DNA from: an uncultured Clostridia bacterium
GTDB lineage: Bacteria > Bacillota > Clostridia > Christensenellales > DTU072
Reading direction: 5' to 3'
DNA length: 7,164 nucleotides
NCBI GenBank assembly: GCA_934296355.1
Contig: CAKRAY010000074.1
Coordinates: 1 to 7,164 of the forward strand
The position numbers and the translations under genes were made by a program. Of this stretch, positions 5,878 to 7,164 are shown piece by piece. Under the pieces are notes generated by a model. The model was not told the DNA's origin. It ran no database searches and worked only from the letters and a program-made list of their open reading frames with translations. The stretch's first letter is position 1, and the number at the start of each line of letters is the position of its first letter.

Positions 5878-6078
5878 ATGGAAATGGGAAAAAAGTTTTC
5901 TAAGGAAGAAGCAATAGAAACAATGAAAAACATTGAAACTGTTTTTGGAATAGAGGGAATGGAGTTTACCGAAGAGGAAAAACAAGCGGGAATAAGATAT
6001 TTGGCGGGAGAAATATCCTTTGAAGAATTCCGAAGAATGTATTTAGAAGATAGTAACGACGAAAATAACGAGGAATAA
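5878..6078 (+). CDS. Small acidic protein resembling VbhA-type antitoxins
   Basis: This 66-aa acidic protein is preceded by a strong GGGGAGG (5866-5872), 5 nt before ATG 5878; the ATG at 5884 is also possible. Residues about 13-52 (AIETMKNIETVFGIEGMEF and the following TEEEKQAGIRYLAGEISFEEF) match the general pattern of the VbhA-like antitoxin domain: helix, EG turn, charged helix, then a GEIS-type turn into the last helix. Such antitoxins inhibit Fic-domain AMP transferases through a [S/T]xxxE[G/N] motif. Here E26-G27 are present, but the residue four before the glutamate is V22 and the nearest threonine is one place further away, so the motif is imperfect. No Fic gene (HPFxxGNGR-type motif) lies in the window. 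It may be an orphan antitoxin or only a look-alike. The gene itself is well supported; the family call is tentative. Confidence 0.7.
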   Translation: MEMGKKFSKEEAIETMKNIETVFGIEGMEFTEEEKQAGIRYLAGEISFEEFRRMYLEDSNDENNEE

Positions 6079-6282
6079 ACCCAAAAAGAGTTAAGGTCTA
6101 ACGAATTTATTTAAGTCCACGGAGCGTAAATAACCGGTAAATTTTGTAAAAAAACGCCGTTTAATTTATAGCGAAAGAAGAGAAATTTTCAAACCCAATA
6201 GAGTTTTATTATGACGGAAAACGCTAATACTATAACGGCAACGGCGGAATAGTCGACAGAGAACCTTTATAGTTTAATATCG
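6079..6282. other. Intergenic stretch with a degenerate promoter block and frame remnant
   Basis: No intact gene was found. At 6089-6117 an ungapped alignment to part of the 62-bp promoter block (4816-4844) gives 21 of 29 matches, but the -35 box is lost. It could be a decayed third copy. A 13-codon ATG frame at 6211 has no ribosome binding site. Confidence 0.35.
6165..6272 (+). pseudogene. Possible decayed small reading frame
   Basis: One frame reads FIAKEEKFSNPIEFYYDGKR, then TAA at 6225-6227, then YYNGNGGIVDREPL and TAG at 6270-6272. The composition on both sides of the TAA is protein-like (tyrosine, glycine and acid rich) and a single base change would join them. There is no start codon. 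This is suggestive only, since the stretch is just 35 codons. Confidence 0.25.
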
Positions 6283-6317
6283 AAAAAAACGTCCCTAAGT
6301 ATTCGCTGAGGGACGTT
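6283..6317 (-). terminator. Intrinsic terminator of the SHOCT gene operon
   Basis: Read on the - strand, a 9-bp perfect stem (arms 6309-6317 and 6288-6296, AACGTCCCT/AGGGACGTT) around a 12-nt loop is followed by a run of seven T (6289 down to 6283). It begins 16 nt after the stop codon of the minus-strand gene. On the + strand the downstream sequence is AT-rich with TTTT at about 6328-6331, so weak bidirectional action is possible. Confidence 0.9.
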
Positions 6318-6332
6318 CTATTATAAGTTTTA

Positions 6333-7034
6333 CTATTTTTCATTTATGACATCGACGTATCCAAGCAGTTTTTTGCGTTTTTCGTTATAATCTTCGTCGG
6401 ACAACAATCCCAATTCGCGCATTTCTTTTAGTTGTTGTAATTTATCGCCTAAATTATTAACGACCGTCGGATTACGCAATATCATAATTTTCTCTTTTTC
6501 TCGATTATACTCGCTTTGCGTTAAAGCGCCCATATCCAATAATTCTTTAATAGATTTTAATAGCGTATAAAACGACTCGTCGCTTAACGGTTTAGAAACG
6601 TTATTGTTTCGTATTTTTTTCGGCACCATAGTGATTAAAAAAATGTTAGTTATAAACATAATAGCGCCGGCAATAAGGCATAGAATATAACCATTTGCGG
6701 CAAGTTTGCTGTTTCCTCCGCGCGCAAACATAGCGTCAATTATCACAATGATTGTAAAGTAGTTCAGTACAATAGAACCGATTAGAAGTCTTTTGTTTCG
6801 CCTTATTCCCACAATTAAGAGTATAAGCGCGGCTAATAACAGCAAAAAGCCGAAGAACGGCAGGGCCCCAGATTCGGGGGTTGCGACATAGTAGCCGGAA
6901 CTTTTATAAGTATAACTTTCGGCATAATACTTTTTATCACAAAGCATCATAACGCTTCCGATAAATGCAAGTAACGTTCCTAATGCTTGAAAAACTACGG
7001 AAACAATCTCTATAGGCGGCTTAATTTTCTTCAT
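6333..7034 (-). CDS. Four-helix membrane protein with two C-terminal SHOCT domains
   Basis: This 233-aa protein has four predicted membrane helices (about residues 11-31, 58-77, 83-103 and 115-137). A basic linker (PKKIRNN) follows, then a cytoplasmic tail with two SHOCT (short C-terminal) domains: one at about 154-184 (LLKSIKELLDMGALTQSEY and onward) and one at about 196-224 (LQQLKEMRELGLLSDEDY and onward). SHOCT domains are short helical modules found at protein ends, often on membrane proteins, and are thought to mediate oligomerisation or protein contacts. No enzymatic motif is visible in the membrane part. The start is supported by AGGAGA (7046-7041) 6 nt upstream. That site overlaps the stop codon of the preceding minus-strand gene, so the two genes form an operon. 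The terminator follows directly. The exact role is unknown. Confidence 0.85.
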   Translation of the reverse strand: MKKIKPPIEIVSVVFQALGTLLAFIGSVMMLCDKKYYAESYTYKSSGYYVATPESGALPFFGFLLLLAALILLIVGIRRNKRLLIGSIVLNYFTIIVIIDAMFARGGNSKLAANGYILCLIAGAIMFITNIFLITMVPKKIRNNNVSKPLSDESFYTLLKSIKELLDMGALTQSEYNREKEKIMILRNPTVVNNLGDKLQQLKEMRELGLLSDEDYNEKRKKLLGYVDVINEK

Positions 7035-7044
7035 AATTTTTCTC

Positions 7045-7164
7045 CTAATTAAGTATTTTAGTCTTTATTGCGATAAATTCTTCTTCGGATATTGCGCCCA
7101 TATCCAATAGTTCCTTAAACTCTTTTAATTTTCGATATTTTTCAATTTCCGCTTTTTCTTTACT
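7045..7164 (-). CDS. SHOCT-domain protein, C-terminal fragment (5' end outside window)
   Basis: The frame is open from the right edge to TAG at 7047-7045, giving 39 visible residues. They form one SHOCT domain: KLKEFKELLDMGAISEEEF followed by IAIKTKILN. It is close to the first SHOCT domain of the next gene (LLDMGALTQSEY), and a stretch of DNA is almost identical in the two (GCGCCCATATCCAATA on the + strand, near 6528 and 7095), which suggests paralogous genes from a duplication. The stop codon is embedded in the ribosome binding site of the downstream gene, so translation of the two is coupled. The N-terminal part, and so the overall function, is not visible. Confidence 0.85.
   Translation of the reverse strand, partial: SKEKAEIEKYRKLKEFKELLDMGAISEEEFIAIKTKILN

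Noticed and set aside
6211..6252. 13-codon ATG frame
   Set aside because: It has no Shine-Dalgarno sequence or promoter, and a longer protein-like frame in another phase covers the same bases.

Overview
The window holds the downstream part of a type II-A CRISPR-Cas locus, followed by a stretch of small accessory genes and the end of an operon on the opposite strand. Type II-A loci with csn2 are typical of Bacillota. The moderately AT-rich DNA, the strong AGGAGG-type ribosome binding sites and the Clostridia-like Cas9 C-terminus fit an uncultured or poorly described Clostridia-like bacterium. The species cannot be named from the sequence alone.

Layout, left to right. (1) 2-2427, + strand: the C-terminal end of cas9, then cas1, cas2 and csn2, all overlapping or separated by 2 nt, so one translationally coupled operon. 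(2) 2405-2524: a promoter with an extended -10 (TTGTAA, 17 bp, TATAAT) whose -10 directly abuts the csn2 stop, followed by the leader. (3) 2525-4540: a CRISPR array of 31 repeats of 36 bp and 30 spacers, all exactly 30 bp, transcribed rightwards. Degenerate repeats at the right end confirm that the leader lies on the csn2 side. No tracrRNA anti-repeat was seen, so it presumably lies upstream of cas9, outside the window. (4) 4541-6332: small genes and apparent gene remnants. Two unrelated small ORFs (4918-5250 and 5449-5649) are each driven by a copy of the same 62-bp promoter block (57 of 62 identical). The second ORF is interrupted by an in-frame TAA centred in a perfect inverted repeat, and its frame stays open for 46 more codons. 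A small protein resembling VbhA-type antitoxins follows (5878-6078), then a probable decayed reading frame. (5) 6283-7164, - strand: a strong intrinsic terminator, a four-helix membrane protein with two SHOCT domains, and the end of an upstream gene that also finishes in a SHOCT domain.

How the parts work together: Cas1, Cas2 and Csn2, with Cas9, select and insert new 30-bp spacers at the csn2-proximal leader end. The array supplies crRNAs for Cas9 interference. The small genes beyond the array have no assignable role. Their shared promoter block suggests common control of two unrelated genes, and it is the least explained part of the window. The SHOCT genes look like ordinary membrane or envelope-associated genes unrelated to CRISPR function.
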